The translations under genes were made by a program, and so were the position numbers. A DNA stretch of 64,000 nucleotides from Stictocephala bisonia. Taxonomy: Eukaryota > Arthropoda > Insecta > Hemiptera > Membracidae. The notes beneath the pieces were generated by a model. It did not search any database and had not been told where the DNA came from. It saw only the letters and a list, made by a program, of their open reading frames with translations. The first letter of the stretch is position 1. The number at the start of each line of letters is the position of its first letter. Below are positions 45,283-58,014 of this stretch, one piece after another. The stretch is taken from the NCBI GenBank assembly GCA_035578905.1, contig JAQJVL010000081.1, positions 1,874,980 through 1,938,979 on the forward strand. The letters are read 5' to 3'.

Positions 45283-47330
45283 GTTAGTGAAAAAAAATCA
45301 ACTTTTCGAAAAGTCAGTATATTTTTCAACCTTTTTTTCAGTTAGTTTGGGTAATTATGCACTCTCTTGCCACCTCTGAACGATTTCATGTTGAAAAAGT
45401 GGTGAAAAATGAGTTTATATCTCTTGAAAAGTTTGATTACATCTGCAGAAAACGCGTTTTTTTACCGAAAAATCGAAAAACTAGTTTTTATCTGATAGTG
45501 AAAAAAACAACTTTTAAAAATCGTTATTTTTCAACAACTTTTTTTGGTATTTATGCAGTTTCTTGCCTCCAAGCAAATTAGGAATATTTTGCTTGAAATG
45601 GGTCTAGAATTGGCTGTATTTTCACGAGATATGCTTTTTATACTGCAGAAATAACGTATTTTACCGAAAAATTCGAAAAAACCAATGTCACAACTTTTAG
45701 TATTTTTGTCATATTTCCCTTAATTTAAATGGTATTTTAATCAATTTTTTTAGTTTTATGTGTTTTTTTACTCTGAATACAAATTAGAAAACTATTGTGG
45801 TCTGTTACAAATATTTCTGGAGATATAACAGAAAAACTACTATCGCGGCGAATCGCGATTAGCAGCCATTACACGATCATTATATACAACAACCATTAAT
45901 CACAAAAACCGAATTCACCTATTTTCCTGCCGGCAGGCCGTCACGGAGGCCAAACACTTAAATTTAATGCAAATTATGAATTTTTGTTGAGAAAATAGAC
46001 AATTATGATAAGTTAGGTTGTCAGTAAAAAATGCATTTTCGAGCTGAAAAAATAATGTTACTATAAAACCAGTTATATAATTGTGTACAGCATAAAAAAC
46101 ATGAGAAATGAAAAAAAAATTTGTCGAAAAATAACGATTTTTAAAAAAGTTACTTTTTTTACTATCAGATAAAAAACTAGTGTTTTGATTTTTTGGGAAA
46201 AAACAAGTTTTCCGCAGATGAAATCAAACTCCTCAAGAGATATACACTCATATTTCATCACTTTTTCAACATGATATCGTATTTTCAGGAGTGGCAAGAA
46301 AGTGCATAATTACCCTTTTTTTCATTTCTCATGTTTTTATGATGAACACAAATATATAACTAGTTTTGTAGTAAAATTATTTTTTCAGTCCGAAAAATGC
46401 ATATTTTCTGACAATCTAACTTATCCTAATTGTCTATTTTCTCAACATAAATTCGTAATTTGCATTAAATTCGTAATTTGCATTAAAGTTTGGCCTTTGT
46501 GACGGCCTGCCAACCGTCACTCCGGCGGGGAATATAGGTGAATTTGGTTTTTGTGATTAATAGTTGTTGTATATAATGATCGTGTTATGGCCGCTAACCG
46601 CGATTCACAGCAATACTAGTTTTTCCTTTATATCTCGAGAAATATTTGTAATAGACCAAAATAGTTTTAAAATTTGTATTCAGGGCAAAAAACACATCAA
46701 AATAAAAACGATGGTTAAAATACCATATAAATTAACGGAAATATGACAAAAATACTAAAAGTTGTGACATTGGTTTTTTTTCAAATTTTTCAGTATGGTT
46801 TTTTTCAAATATTTCGGTAAAATATGTTATTTCCGCGGAATAAAAAGCTTGTCTCGTGAAAATACAGCCAATTCTAGACCCATTTCTAGCAAAATGTTCC
46901 AAATTTGTTTGGTGGTAAGAAACTGCATAAATACTTTTATTTGATTTTTAATTCTGAACATGAATATTAATTATATAATTGTTTTTCAGTGAAATTAATT
47001 ATTTGGCCCAACAAATAAACTTTTTACTTATGGTACCTAACCAGACATGACCTATCTAAATCCTAATTGTCTATTTACTCAACAACAACAAAATTGTAAT
47101 TTGCGTTTAATTCGGGTGTCGAGCCTCCGGAATGACAGCGGTAATGAATGCAAATTTGTTTTTTGTTGTTAGTTATGGTCCTATCAACACTGTGTATTAT
47201 GGCCATCATGGGTCATTTGCCGCAAACTTAGTTTTTCCGCAATACCGTTTCAAAAATCTAGAATTTTTTGTTCTTAGTATATAAGTGTTATTTCCACAAA
47301 ATAAAAAGTATAGGTTTAATATAATGTAAC
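45283..47330. repeat. Satellite of about 198-bp diverged monomers that reverses orientation
   Basis: Monomer landmarks (CTTGCC, then GTGGTGAAA- or GAAATGGG-like, then a T-rich GAGATAT) recur at about 45360-45420, 45555-45620 and 45765-45830 in the plus direction. From about 46110 the same sequence runs in inverse orientation: 46110-46310 is the inverse of 45340-45545, and 46315-46945 is the inverse of 45545-46110. A third, more diverged inverse block covers 46945-47330. A GC-rich tract, CCGGCAGGCCGTCACGGAGG, occurs once per long unit (about 45931, inverse about 46501). Confidence 0.85.
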
Positions 47331-48560
47331 AGAACCTAACTAACTGAAACTGGCACATCTCCGGCGCTCTTGCATGCTTAATAATGGTGAGATGGTAGCA
47401 ATTGGAAGTAACTTCTACTGCATACTAAGCCTAGTAGGGTGCAGCTGAAATTAAATTACAAAAATATTTTGAAGTATTTCCCCCTCTGAAATTAGATTAA
47501 TTTACTAGTATCATTTTACATTTTTTTTGATTTCATTTACTGTATTTCTTTTATTTCTCTCAGCGGATTACACCAATTTACAACAATATATCAGTTTAGT
47601 TTTGAGGCTTGAACAGGAATTAACAATAGACCTTAACAATACTCATAATAACAACTTACAATACAAAAGCAGTCAGAAAAATGTAATTATAACAAAAATA
47701 ATAATATTGTTCTAGTAACATTTTATACTGTATATGTTACAATCGACTGGTGTTTTTGTTTTAAATAAAGATAGTTTGTGTAGTATTTAACCACATTTAG
47801 ACATACTGACCTGGAATATTTTCATTTAACAAGTTCATACGTCTACAAAAGAAAGGGAAACAACAGTGCACCACTGTACAAAGTAAACAAGTTAATGAAC
47901 TATTAATAACATCATATACAACCAACAAGGTGATAAAATAAATTATTTATTTGACAAATTCAGATTTGAATCCCCAATAGATCTCATAAAGTAAACTTGA
48001 GAGGAAAAATAAAAATAAATTAAACAGTTATAATTTTAACATTATTGTAACTGTGCAGTCTGAAAAATCCCATATTCTTAATAAACAAAGAAATTTTCCA
48101 GAATAGGTTTTTATTGTGTGTACAAAAAGAAATGTCCATCTCCACCAGCCTACTTGTTAGGGGTAAAAGCTTTAATGAATTTCTCAGTTCTTTGAAGAAA
48201 TTCTTAAATCCTTGAGAATGACTTTCAATGGTAGGATACTGCCAACTTTGCACAACCAAGAATATCTGTTCTAAATTAGTTTATCTAAAGTTGTATTTAA
48301 CAGGTTCGTTCTAAGCTAAAGGGGTTGAGAAAACCAAGGCAATTTCTAGTGCAGTGTGGTGATTTTCTATTAGCAGAGGAGGATTATATGCTTCTTGTAT
48401 ACATTAGTGATATTGACAGAGGAGAATATAAGGTTGAGCAGAACTCTACAATTTTTTTTTTATAAGGCTTGGTTGAGATGAAACAGTGAAGTAACTATTT
48501 CTGACATAAGAAGATTGGTTAACATTCACCATGGCAGCACCTGACCAATCTGAGTTAAAA
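47331..48560. other. AT-rich sequence, nothing recognised
   Basis: No gene or element end was recognised. Confidence 0.4.
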
Positions 48561-48952
48561 TCTCCAGATCTTTTCCATTTATTCACTACCACTACTTTTT
48601 TTGTTTCTGTTAATTCACTACCGCTCGATAAATATTCTATTGCTCTAAAAACTGTTCCCATTTTTGTTTATGTCCACTGTGGTATTTCTTATCCGCTATC
48701 GCTGACCTTATCTTATCGCTTTCAAAGAACTTAAACACGGAGAGCGCATTTGGCTGTAAGTCGATAATTGGATTTAACAGTTTGTGATCAACGTTAGTAG
48801 GTATTTAATATCGTAATGACTGTAAATAAATGTATACAAAATAGGGTACTACCTGACTTAAGTAACCTTAATTGCGATAAAAAAAGTAATGTTAGTAAAG
48901 AAACGGAAAAAGTAGTGGTAGTAAATTAATGGAAAAGCTCCAAATCTACTAC
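48561..48952. repeat. Small inverted duplication
   Basis: TTTTCCATTTATTCACTACC followed by ACTACTTTTTTTGTTTCTG (about 48570-48612) recurs inverted at about 48900-48945. Both copies translate toward the same peptide, ET-KVVVVN-WK. Confidence 0.65.
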
Positions 48953-48954
48953 AA

Positions 48955-49400
48955 GCAAGATCAGATCTATAGATACTTTAGTCAACAAGGACTCTTCAAG
49001 AACTTCACAGAAATCATATTGGATTACAGGCTTATTGAGTCATAAGTTGACCTCCCTAGAAACATTGTGAAATTAGACAGTTTCACTGAGACAAATTTTC
49101 ATTACTACAGGATATCAAAATAATTTCATGTGAAGTAAATTTGTTGTTTATGGCTACGCTAACACCTCCACCACTTGTTTTTAAAGTTTATAGCTCAGAA
49201 CGGCTACAGCGGTTCTGAGTTTTTAAAACTAAGTTCTGAATCCAGAATATCCACTAACAATTTGGTTTCCACCAAGACAATTGTATCAAATTCATTTATA
49301 ATGAGAGAATTTCTAAATTCATGCAAATTACTTCACATACCATTTACATTTTGAAAATGTATATGCAAGGAAGTAACCCTCGCAACACAAGTTTTTAAAT
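48955..49400 (-). pseudogene. LINE AP-endonuclease fragment
   Basis: The minus-strand reading from about 49370 has NLHEFRNSLIINEFDTIVLV, then ETKL, the Q/ET box of APE endonucleases. After a shift it has SGGGVSVAINNKFTS. The downstream catalytic GDFN and SDH boxes are absent. It belongs to a CR1/Jockey-group LINE. Confidence 0.65.
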
Positions 49401-49484
49401 ATTAAACCTGAAAATATTTAAACTATTTGTTTTGTGAATAATGTCTTTGTAAATATTAATTATTCAGTATTTTTATTCCTTAGT

Positions 49485-49540
49485 AAGATGCCGATCATTG
49501 AGATATGGGCAAAAATGAGGGGCGAATGATTGTGATGAGG
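49485..49540 (-). repeat. Truncated copy of the SINE at 62103-62345
   Basis: AAGATGCCGATCATTGAGAT followed by ATGGGC and CGAATGA-TGTG matches 62126-62185. Confidence 0.6.
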
Positions 49541-50504
49541 ATATTGTATTAAATACCATTGTATCATTTAACGGGTCCAGGATTAACTAACCTACGCATT
49601 ATCTACTATATAATGGTCTTTTTTTTACCATCCCATTTATCTTGCGTGTTTCACTATTAAGGCCTAAACAATATCAAAATATTCATAATTAGCTTTATAT
49701 GATGATAAATGAAACATTTAATTAGTCCTAGCCTCTGTGTCTTATTCATGACTCAGTAGTTGGCTATAAGAGGCTTTTGCAGAACAACTTACAAGTAGGT
49801 TAGGTAATAACCTAACCTAACAATGTTAGTCGTTGTCCTCTCAGGATGCATGTCCACAGAGGAGACCTAACACTGTCAGTCGCCGCAGGTTACACGTCCA
49901 TGGACCCACTTTATTGCTTTTATTTTACATTTTTAGAATGATATTTGATCAATGTTATAGATTCAGGGAATGTTTCAATGACTTGACAGGGCTTGAATCT
50001 AAAGTGAAAATTATATTAACAAACTTAATTAATAGTTATATAATCTCTGAATATTTTCATTGTCCGACCCCAGCTAAGTGTTCTGCCTTTAAAAGAATAT
50101 ATTTTGTACTCTATTCGACTAAATAATATATCCTTTATTTAGTCTCTATTATATATTCTGGTAAACTAAGTCGACCATTTTTTTTGCTGTAGTCAGTAGT
50201 CACAGCAACGATGTGACAACATTTCCACTTCTCTCTTTTCATACTTTCAAGCTGACAACAGCTGCTTTGTGGGGCCGACGTTTTCATTCAGCAACTGTAA
50301 TGATTATGTAAAATTTTTACTGTGTTTTGAGTAAATTTCTATTTTTGTAAATATGTGAAACTTACAGTTGGATGATATACAGGCTTTATAGTTGGCACAA
50401 GAGATGTCAATGACATTGATGATTATGTCCCTCTAATTCATGTATGGTAATTATTGAACATTATTTATCTATATTTTATTTCGTAGGCTTAAGCAGCTGA
50501 AGTC
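49541..50504. other. Unassigned sequence upstream of POMP
   Basis: No promoter motif could be assigned confidently. The 5' non-coding exon(s) of POMP would be expected upstream of 50763, possibly here or farther left. Confidence 0.35.
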
Positions 50505-50674
50505 ATTACTAATAACTAAAGCTTCCGGTAATGACCGCGTCAAGGTGTTATCTACAATACATCACCAAACGTTTGACTAATGGTACTTACATCACGGTGA
50601 AACGTTTGGTGATTTTAATATTGTATATAACACCTTAACGGCGGACGTTACTGGAAGCTTTAGTTATTAGTAAT
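50505..50674. mobile_element. Hairpin MITE, 170 bp
   Basis: The left arm starts ATTACTAATAACTAAAGCTT and includes CATCACCAAACGTTT. The right arm is its inverse with a few mismatches (AAACGTTTGGTGAT to GCTTTAGTTATTAGTAAT). The arms are about 70 bp with a loop of about 30 bp. No clear target duplication was identified, so the family is unknown. Confidence 0.7.
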
Positions 50675-50762
50675 TGTTTATTATCTGATTATGGTATATT
50701 GTTGTGGAATTGTTATTGAATCATCTTTTATGTGTTGGCCAAAATGTATGATTTTTATTTAG

Positions 50763-50848
50763 GATTTTGGAATGAGTGCCTCAGATAAGATGTCCCAGAC
50801 AAAGTTTATTGAAGGATCATATGGACTTCCAGATGTGTTGACTTATGG
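50763..50848 (+). CDS. POMP: POMP (proteasome maturation protein), first coding exon
   Basis: Acceptor TTTATTTAG is followed by GATTTTGGA and then ATG at 50772. The donor is ATGG/GTAAGC at 50849. The coding part (50772-50848, 77 nt, phase 2) encodes MSASDKMSQTKFIEGSYGLP followed by DVLTY. It joins in frame to 60106, where GG plus T makes glycine. POMP (Ump1 family) is a chaperone that brings 20S proteasome half-units together and is degraded inside the new proteasome. The LPDVL-YG segment aligns with the conserved N-terminal part of animal POMPs. Upstream exon(s) would be non-coding. The intron to the next exon is 9257 bp. Confidence 0.8.
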
Positions 50849-52803
50849 GTAAGCATTTGTTTGCTGTATTCAATTTTGTTTTCCTCCTTGGGGCAGTATT
50901 TTAAAGCACTGTTTATTGTGACATGGGATATGGAAGAATTTGACCATTGGATTGTTACAAGATTTTGCTTTATTATAAAATCTTGCTTGTGAGTAGGCTA
51001 AATAGATTACGCCAATACAAATCTGATGACTACATTCCAGCAGTTTTCCATTAAGATTCAATAATTAGTCTGGGTGTCCAGCAGTGTTGCTACTAACCAC
51101 ATTACTAACAGTACAGTAATAAACACCAGCTGATAATACTCTTACTAATTGTGTGTACGCTAATAATGTACTAATTACTTACATGCGGGTGTGTGTTATT
51201 CAATCACACAAAAACTACTGAATCCATTGATCTGAAATATTGCATGGACATTCTTATGGTCTCTGGTTAACACATAGGCATACTTTCAGGAAACCACTCC
51301 AGGGGTTCTAAGAATTAATTATCAATGCAACCCCTATGGCAATACCAATTTGACAATTAATTGTTTATAATAATATCATTAATCAGCTGTTGGAATAAAT
51401 AATCTCAAATCCTAATCACAACCACGGTAACTAGAAAAGACGGTAGGTAACACGACGAGGCTGCGTAGTAGACTGTGTTTGTCACAGCCAAAACACCCCA
51501 CCTGGCGTGACATTGCTTAACTACAAATTATAATACTTGTTGCTACTAGGTAGTGTAGTAGGCCTATTTACATTGTTATAGACTAAACGAATTAAATATT
51601 TCTTTTTATTATAAACATAACAGTGTTTTTAACTTCATCTTTAGAAGTGACTTGGGAGTAAAATGGTACACTAAAGTAATTCGGTACACTAAAGTAATGA
51701 ACAAATGGTATGATTTCGGATCCTACAACAATATTTTGTCAGTGATAGATAAATTCACCTTTGGGTTGTGTTACCAAGCATTGCATTTTTTAGAAATTCT
51801 GCCTTTTCAGATAAGGTTGAAATATTGACCCCCTAGTTTAGGGTTTTTTTTATCAAGGCTCATCAAAACCATGTAGCACTTGCAGCCTCTATTTAATATT
51901 TTTCTCTTCAACTGCCTCCAGATCTTTAATTTTTTTTTTAATGAGAGCAAAACTGTTCCCTGTGCAATAAATATAGTTATACTTACGTGCATTAAAATGT
52001 TCTTGGCAATGCATTGGCTTGACAATCCATTTGTAGGCTACTTATGCTCGTGGTAAGTAAACTTGTTTTTTTATATGTCAACGGCTTTCACATTAAAATG
52101 GTTTGTAATTTGTGGCATTGGTATAGCACATTTTGAATCTTCTTGGATTGCCGCCTCTCTCCTTCCTATGTTTTATAGCATGTGTCTTTGTTTTGTGTTC
52201 GTTGGTCGTTAGGTTGACTCAGCCAGTTCCGTTTTCCATCATCTCAGCTGGCCTTTTCCTTTGAATTTTTTACTTGTGCTTCTTGCTGTCGTTGCTTTGC
52301 TATAGGGAATACCTTATACCACTATTTCTGTTGAATTCATGATTAGACTAAAATAAGTTACCTCGATTTTTGGTCTAATCTGGATATTTATTCAAATTTA
52401 TCCATTGGCCGTTATAAGTCACAGCTTTTTCATTCTCTGTTTGTCTTGTTCACTTAATTTATAATGTAAACTTGTTTTTAATCATAACTATTCACTTTTG
52501 CAATAATAATATTTTTCAGCTTAACACGTCTCTTTTCCTTAACCCTCCTGAGTTGGAGCATCATCACTCGCCCTCAGTAGGTCTCAGTTTTGTGCAAGGA
52601 TGAATAACAAATTTTTAAACATTTTTTTAATAAAACATTTAATTTACAGAATGCTGTTTAAATTCTTGTTTCATAGTCAATAATCACTCAAAAATGTGTA
52701 CAAAAGTTGAAAAATTGAAGACTAAGTCTACATTTCAATACATTTGACTCTAGAGAAAATTAATTCTATTAACCTAAATCAATTATTCTTAAAACCCTGA
52801 TGC
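50849..52803. other. POMP intron, left part
   Basis: AT-rich. A phrase near 51196-51250 (CACACAAAAACTACTGAATC) resembles tails of insect interspersed repeats but could not be assigned. Confidence 0.5.
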
Positions 52804-53816
52804 AGTAGAACTTAGATAATTCAATCTCAAGGGACCAGTGAAAAATTTGAATAATCCTATAATTTGAATTACACAATTATGTTGTTTATTTTCAATACAG
52901 TGCCTCTTTACACTGTGTTATGAATGAGGTTTTATCGTACATCATCAAGGTCGTCTCTAGTATAAGGGCGCAACAATCACCACTGCCAGCAGTGTCGCAG
53001 GACCATTCAGCGTTGTGTTATGCTGTACAGACTGTAGTTGTTGAGGTTATAACCAAAACAATCATAAATTAGTAACAGTTCACGTGTTATATAATTGTAC
53101 AATCATCAATGTCAGGATAGGCCGGGTCCCTTACTCGTTTACGAGTTTTGAAATCACGTAGATTCGAAACATTACAAAAAAATGTTTTCCTTGTTTTTGA
53201 GATAGGTCGATAATGTGTTTGGGAGTATTCCATAATCTTTTGCTATTTGCGATTTCTTTTTTGTGCCCTTTTCGACTTCACGTATAATGGCGACTTCTTC
53301 CTGCACTGATAACGTTTTGTATTGAGTATGTGGTTTTCTCATCGACATGTTTTGCATACTCTGAAAAATACAGTATGAAAATGTAAACACTGCAGTAATG
53401 TACAGAACACACAAACAATGATGCAATGTATGACATGATGCCTTGCGTAACATCAAGCAACGCACCACTCAAGTTGGAAGCCGTCGCCCCCACTACTCAC
53501 TCTTCTTCTCTCCAATACTCGTACCAAGGCACTTACGCCATAATCTACATCTGTCATCGCTTCTGAAGTTCTTGGAAAGATTTATTAGTCTTAGTATCAC
53601 TACAGTTTAGACTTCTGACATTGAAAAATTTAAGTTGTACTGTAACAAATATACATATTTTGCTGTAATAAACTTCGAATTAACCAAAGAATATTTCAAA
53701 TTAAATAGGATTTTTTACATTATTGTAATAAAAAGTTCAAGGGACCGCAGAAAAACTTCGAATTAACAACGATTTTGAATTATAAATGTTCAAATTATCT
53801 AAATTTGACGACCTAC
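52804..53816 (-). mobile_element. pogo/Tigger-type transposon relic, about 1 kb
   Basis: The left end CAGTAGAACTTAGATAATTC, followed by AAGGGACC and AATTTGAATAAT, is mirrored at the right. There the reverse complement reads GTCGTCAAATTTAGATAATT, then TGAAC, then a CGGTCCCTTGAAC block. These resemble Tigger terminal and subterminal repeats. The transposase remnant between is on the minus strand. The element lies in the POMP intron. Confidence 0.65.
53172..53350 (-). pseudogene. pogo/Tigger transposase N-terminal DNA-binding fragment
   Basis: The minus-strand reading is MSMRKPHTQYKTLSVQEEVA followed by IIREVEKGTKKKSQIAKDYG, then ILPNTLSTYLKNKENIF. This is the CENP-B/pipsqueak-type helix-turn-helix found at the start of pogo/Tigger transposases (LS---K--II---E-G-KK--IAK-F-I--STLS--LKNK--I). 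The frame then stops. The DDD catalytic domain is missing, so the copy is non-autonomous. Confidence 0.8.
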
Positions 53817-54003
53817 ATGTGTAGCTAAATATTAATTAAGTTTAAAGCTTCAGTTCAGGATTGATATGTGTAAGCATTGTTTGGAATTGGTTAATATCAA
53901 GTATCGATGAAGGGACAAAATAAAGTCCATGTCGAAGCACTTTGCAAACTACATACTGGCTTAAACCTGTTCCAAACATCAACATTCTCCCTTCTTTACC
54001 ACA

Positions 54004-54249
54004 GTGAAATTCGTCATGAGGATTCAGTTCTCTAGAAAGATGTGGCAGGCATCGGGAAGTTCTTGGGGACCTCCGGATGTGTCAACAGCACAAATGAACC
54101 CCAACATCTTGTCGCAGACCATCTCTTGGTGGCAGAGGGCCATCAGGTGGTTCAGGCGGAAGGCTGACACCTACAAGTCAAGGAGCACGACCAAAACTAG
54201 AGCCGCAGTCCGCATCACTGTAGTTGTGACAAGTTTTATGCAAAGTTGA
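54004..54249 (+). other. GC-richer open stretch, unidentified
   Basis: An 81-codon open frame lies in a locally GC-rich piece within the POMP intron, preceded by a pyrimidine-rich ACCACAG that could act as acceptor. The peptide includes WGPPDVSTAQMNPNILSQTI and WWQRAIRWFRRKA. No family was recognised. It may be an old element fragment rather than a gene. Confidence 0.25.
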
Positions 54250-54412
54250 ATTATACTAATCACATTTGTTTAGCTTGATATTGTAAGCTTTTTTATACCC
54301 GTTATATTAAGAATTTAAAACTCTTTAGTTGTTTTTGTCATACGCTTGAAGTACTTGTTTTTATTGACTTAAAATGATTGAGCAATATACCATTGATACT
54401 GATAAAAATTAA

Positions 54413-56760
54413 ATCAGGAGATGGTGATAATATCCATCACTCAGCAGAGGAGATGGATTTAATTCGACAGAAGCAAGTTGCTTATGAATATTTTTGACAT
54501 TAGAAGAGTTAAAAAAATGTGATGAACTTTGTACTGAGCTTGATCAAAATCTCTTCAATTGTGTTATTCTGGCCAAAATTGGCAATAATGTTGCATCAGA
54601 CATTGTGCCAAAGAATCACATCTACAATGTTAACATGAACAGGTCTGCAGTTACAGACAATATTAATTTCTGGATTAAATCACCAAAAAATATCTAGTTG
54701 TCTACAATTTTTCATTCAGAACAACTGATGTTTATGACAAGAAAAACATTTCTCGAGTGATATACTGCATTCATGCTCTAAGTTCTCATCTCTTTAAATT
54801 GGGGAAAGTACCTCATATTCAGGACTTTTATGGAAAAGTAATGTTTAAAGAAGAACAGATAAATGAAATGAGTTCCGAACTGAAGAAGTCTGGGGTTCAG
54901 TTATCAGCCCTTACTACTGGATAAGGAATTGCCTGATGACTCTGCAGCTTTACTCATTATCATTTCTCTAGTATTTTGAAAAATGAAAAAGCAACAAAGT
55001 GGAAACTGCACAAAATTGGTAATGGAAGGACCAAATTGGTAATGGAAGGAAACATTGCAAATGTTTCTGATGAATTACTAACTGAGGCTGAAATATAACG
55101 ACATGTAAATTTTGTGAATGTTGGTCGAAATTGGAATGAAGTGCTTAATTATGTTGCGCATAACAACCCAGATGAAATGGCATTTTTGTTGATTGATGAA
55201 CTTGTAGTATATCATATATCACATTCAAAACTTCTTTTTCATTAGCTCAAAAAATGTTGGTGCAAAACCGCTTTAAGCTCTTTTTGCAATAAATAGCAAG
55301 TCATACAGAATCAGCTGTTTTACTGTGTAATACTCTGTAAAAACTGCATGGATGTAATCATGGGAGTGTGGATGGCATCAGTTAGTCTTTCTTGAAATTT
55401 TTAATATTTTGGGACCTGTTCCTGAATCACTACTGATACCAGTTGTGAAACGTGGCTAGTACTCATTTCTTGACGATATCTAAAAGGGTTGTATTATATT
55501 GATACAGGATTAGTATCAATATATTATAACTGACAGGCATAATTAACCACCATTCTTAATAGTAATGGAATTACTTAATAGTAAGCCAATTACTTCCGTT
55601 GGCTCGTTAAACTTGCACCTGATTTGTTCCTGAAGAGCAAGCTGAAAGAGCCTTATGGATCAGAGGACCAATAGTGACATCCATTTTAACCACTTGAAGG
55701 GCCAACTGGTGGTTATGTTGGATAGCTTACATCACATTTAGCGTTTGAAGATAAAATTCCCAGTAGTAACCTTCAAGGCTAAATTCTAACAGACGGAGAA
55801 AAAGATGCACGGCCTTGAATGAAGGGTTTGGTATTTGAAATGTATGAAGAAGGGCTCTCTGAGACTGCTGTCCTCTCCATAAAGCTTGTACTTTGATGAT
55901 ATTAGCCTTCCAGGCCTTATAATGGCCAGTAGTTCGGCCTAATAGTCCATACCTCATAGTCCATTACTGGTTGTTGAATTTAAACCTGTCCAGTGCTTAG
56001 ATAAAATTGCAGTTTCCTTAGCATCCTCTTGCCTGCAACGTTTTGATTTTGACATTAAAAGCAGGTCACTGGTTTGAAGATGCACTCATTCAACTGGTGG
56101 ATGGTGGCCAACAGGTGGAATATGAGGAGAGCTCCAAATAGTGACAGGTTATGCAGGGCATTGTCACTGCAGGAAACATAAATGCAGCAATCCACTGCAA
56201 GACATTTCTGTTAAAAGGGTAAAACAACAGAATTTCTCTCCAGGATGCTGTAAAGCAAGGGAATTCTCTAATTGTAGTCACACAAAAAGCCTTGCTACAG
56301 GCACTATCGGCTTCATCTCACTACCAGCTTGAGCCATACCAACATCTTATTTACTTTTTGCAGACAAGACCAAAGGCAAAACTCACCTGAGAGGTATACT
56401 CATAAGTTCTTCAGTAATGCTATTATCACCTTGTTCCACTACAGAGCTCATCATAGGGAGGAATATCTGTTGTTAAGGCTCTTTCAGTTGCTCTCTAGGA
56501 CAAGTACTAGTTTAACAAGCCAACGGAAGTAACAATAGGAGATCTATTACTATTAAGAATGGTAATTAATTATGCCCGTCAGTTATATTATATTGATACT
56601 AATCTTGTAATTTTATAATACAACCATTTTAGAAATCACCAGGAAATGAGTACTAGCTACGTTTCACAAATGCCATCATCAAGAGTGACTCAGGAACAGG
56701 TCTTGAAATATAAAGAAGTCCAAGAAAGACTTAAGTGATGCCATCCATGCAGTGTTTACC
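54413..56760 (+). pseudogene. IQGAP pseudogene, rearranged, in the POMP intron
   Basis: Several segments match the actin-scaffold protein IQGAP. Plus strand 54430-54700: AEEMDLIRQKQVAYEY, then after a 1-nt deletion HLEE-like TLEELKKCDELCTELDQNLF, then CVILAKIGNNVASDIV. Plus strand 54700-54920: TTDVYDKKNISRVIYCIHAL, then LFKLGKVPHIQDFYGKVMFK. Together these are the calponin-homology domain. Minus strand 55957-55727: YKAWKANIIKVQALWRGQQS, an IQ-motif region. Plus strand 56315-56530: LEPYQHLIYFLQTRPK, then REEYLLLRLF at the start of the GAP-related domain. Exonic segments run together without introns across the CH domain, and stops and frameshifts are common. A retrocopy that was later partly inverted is the simplest reading. 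It is not a functional gene. Confidence 0.75.
55340..56760. repeat. Inverted repeat inside the IQGAP pseudogene
   Basis: About 300 bp at 55340-55650 is repeated in inverse orientation at about 56480-56760. Shared stretches include TACTTCCGTTGGCTCGTTAA (mirrored as TTAACAAGCCAACGGAAGTA), GCATAATTAACCACCATTC and GAACAGGT-TTGA. Both arms encode the same GAP-domain region (RLFQLALQEQIRCKF on the minus-strand copy), so one IQGAP segment exists twice in opposite orientation. Confidence 0.8.
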
Positions 56761-58014
56761 TAGGATTAGTTAGTATTATTAATACAAAACAGGACAAAGC
56801 ATAAAAAAAATATAAGACTAAAGGCACAGAAATAAGTTAAAATATATTTATAACATGTACTGTATTTTCAACTTGTATAATTCATCAGAATGAATATACA
56901 TTACATTAATCTTGAATACTTTTGTGGAAGGTTTTTAAATGTTTGAACTACAAATAACTGTTGACTAGTAAAAAATGACTAGCTACAAAATTGGCCTAAC
57001 CTAGTACAAGGTTAGTGCTACAAGTGACAACATTTAAATTCAGTAATTGAATAATTTTGTGGGTAGAAAAACAAAAGAAATAAAACTAGACAAAAGAGTT
57101 TATAACATAAGTTTAACAAAGTACAACATCCATTATTATTTTACATCATCATTTTGTGGCTTCACCAAGGTTAGGTTAGCTAGTCATAGTTAAAAACTAG
57201 CGGACCGCATTCATAACAAAAAGCCCAGCAAAATTTATTGAAAACAAATGAAAGTTTATTTCAGGCAACAATATTTTTAGAAAATTGAAACTAACATAAG
57301 ACTCAAAAACTTCTAAAGGAATTTGACCAAATACTACTCATTTGACAGTGCATTACACTGGTAACTATTATTTTCTTAGTTTCAATCACCTGATCAACTA
57401 GTATGTTTTATGTTCTTAGAAAATCACCCCTACTCTGTCCTTCTTTGATTAATCTCTCCTCAAGGTCACTCGCACCTTTAGGCTGGACCATCTGTGCCTG
57501 GTATGACGAGCTGACTCTTCCTTAATGATGGAGAGTCCTACCTTACCGGGTATGACTTGAATTGTGTCATAATAATTTTGTTGAGTCGAGTACTTAGTCT
57601 CCTTTTTGTGCTGAAAACTACTGTTCACATTTTTTACAACTACAGTATGTTGATAAGGTCGTTATATCTAACAGTTTTAACAATATACTGCAATTAAATA
57701 TTATATTAAAAAAAATGAATATTTCACAGCTGATCGCCGATTTACCCACACTCATATACTGCTAGTAGCTGAGCAAACAATATAGTTTACAGAGATTGTC
57801 TGAAGTATTTCTGTTTTATTACTACTACGATTCTCGTGAATTTTATTTAGTACATTAAAAGGGGTTTAGTTTATATAAAACTAACACATATATACATATT
57901 TTTTTTAATAAAGAGTTTTGAAAACTCACCTATTTTATGATATGATTTTTAACATTTGCAGCATTAAATATTGTTATAATGCAAATATCCGTAACAATTA
58001 TAGATAATTTATAT
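56761..58014. other. POMP intron, AT-rich, nothing recognised
   Basis: No coding motif. A GC-richer piece at 57420-57550 is unassigned. Confidence 0.4.
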
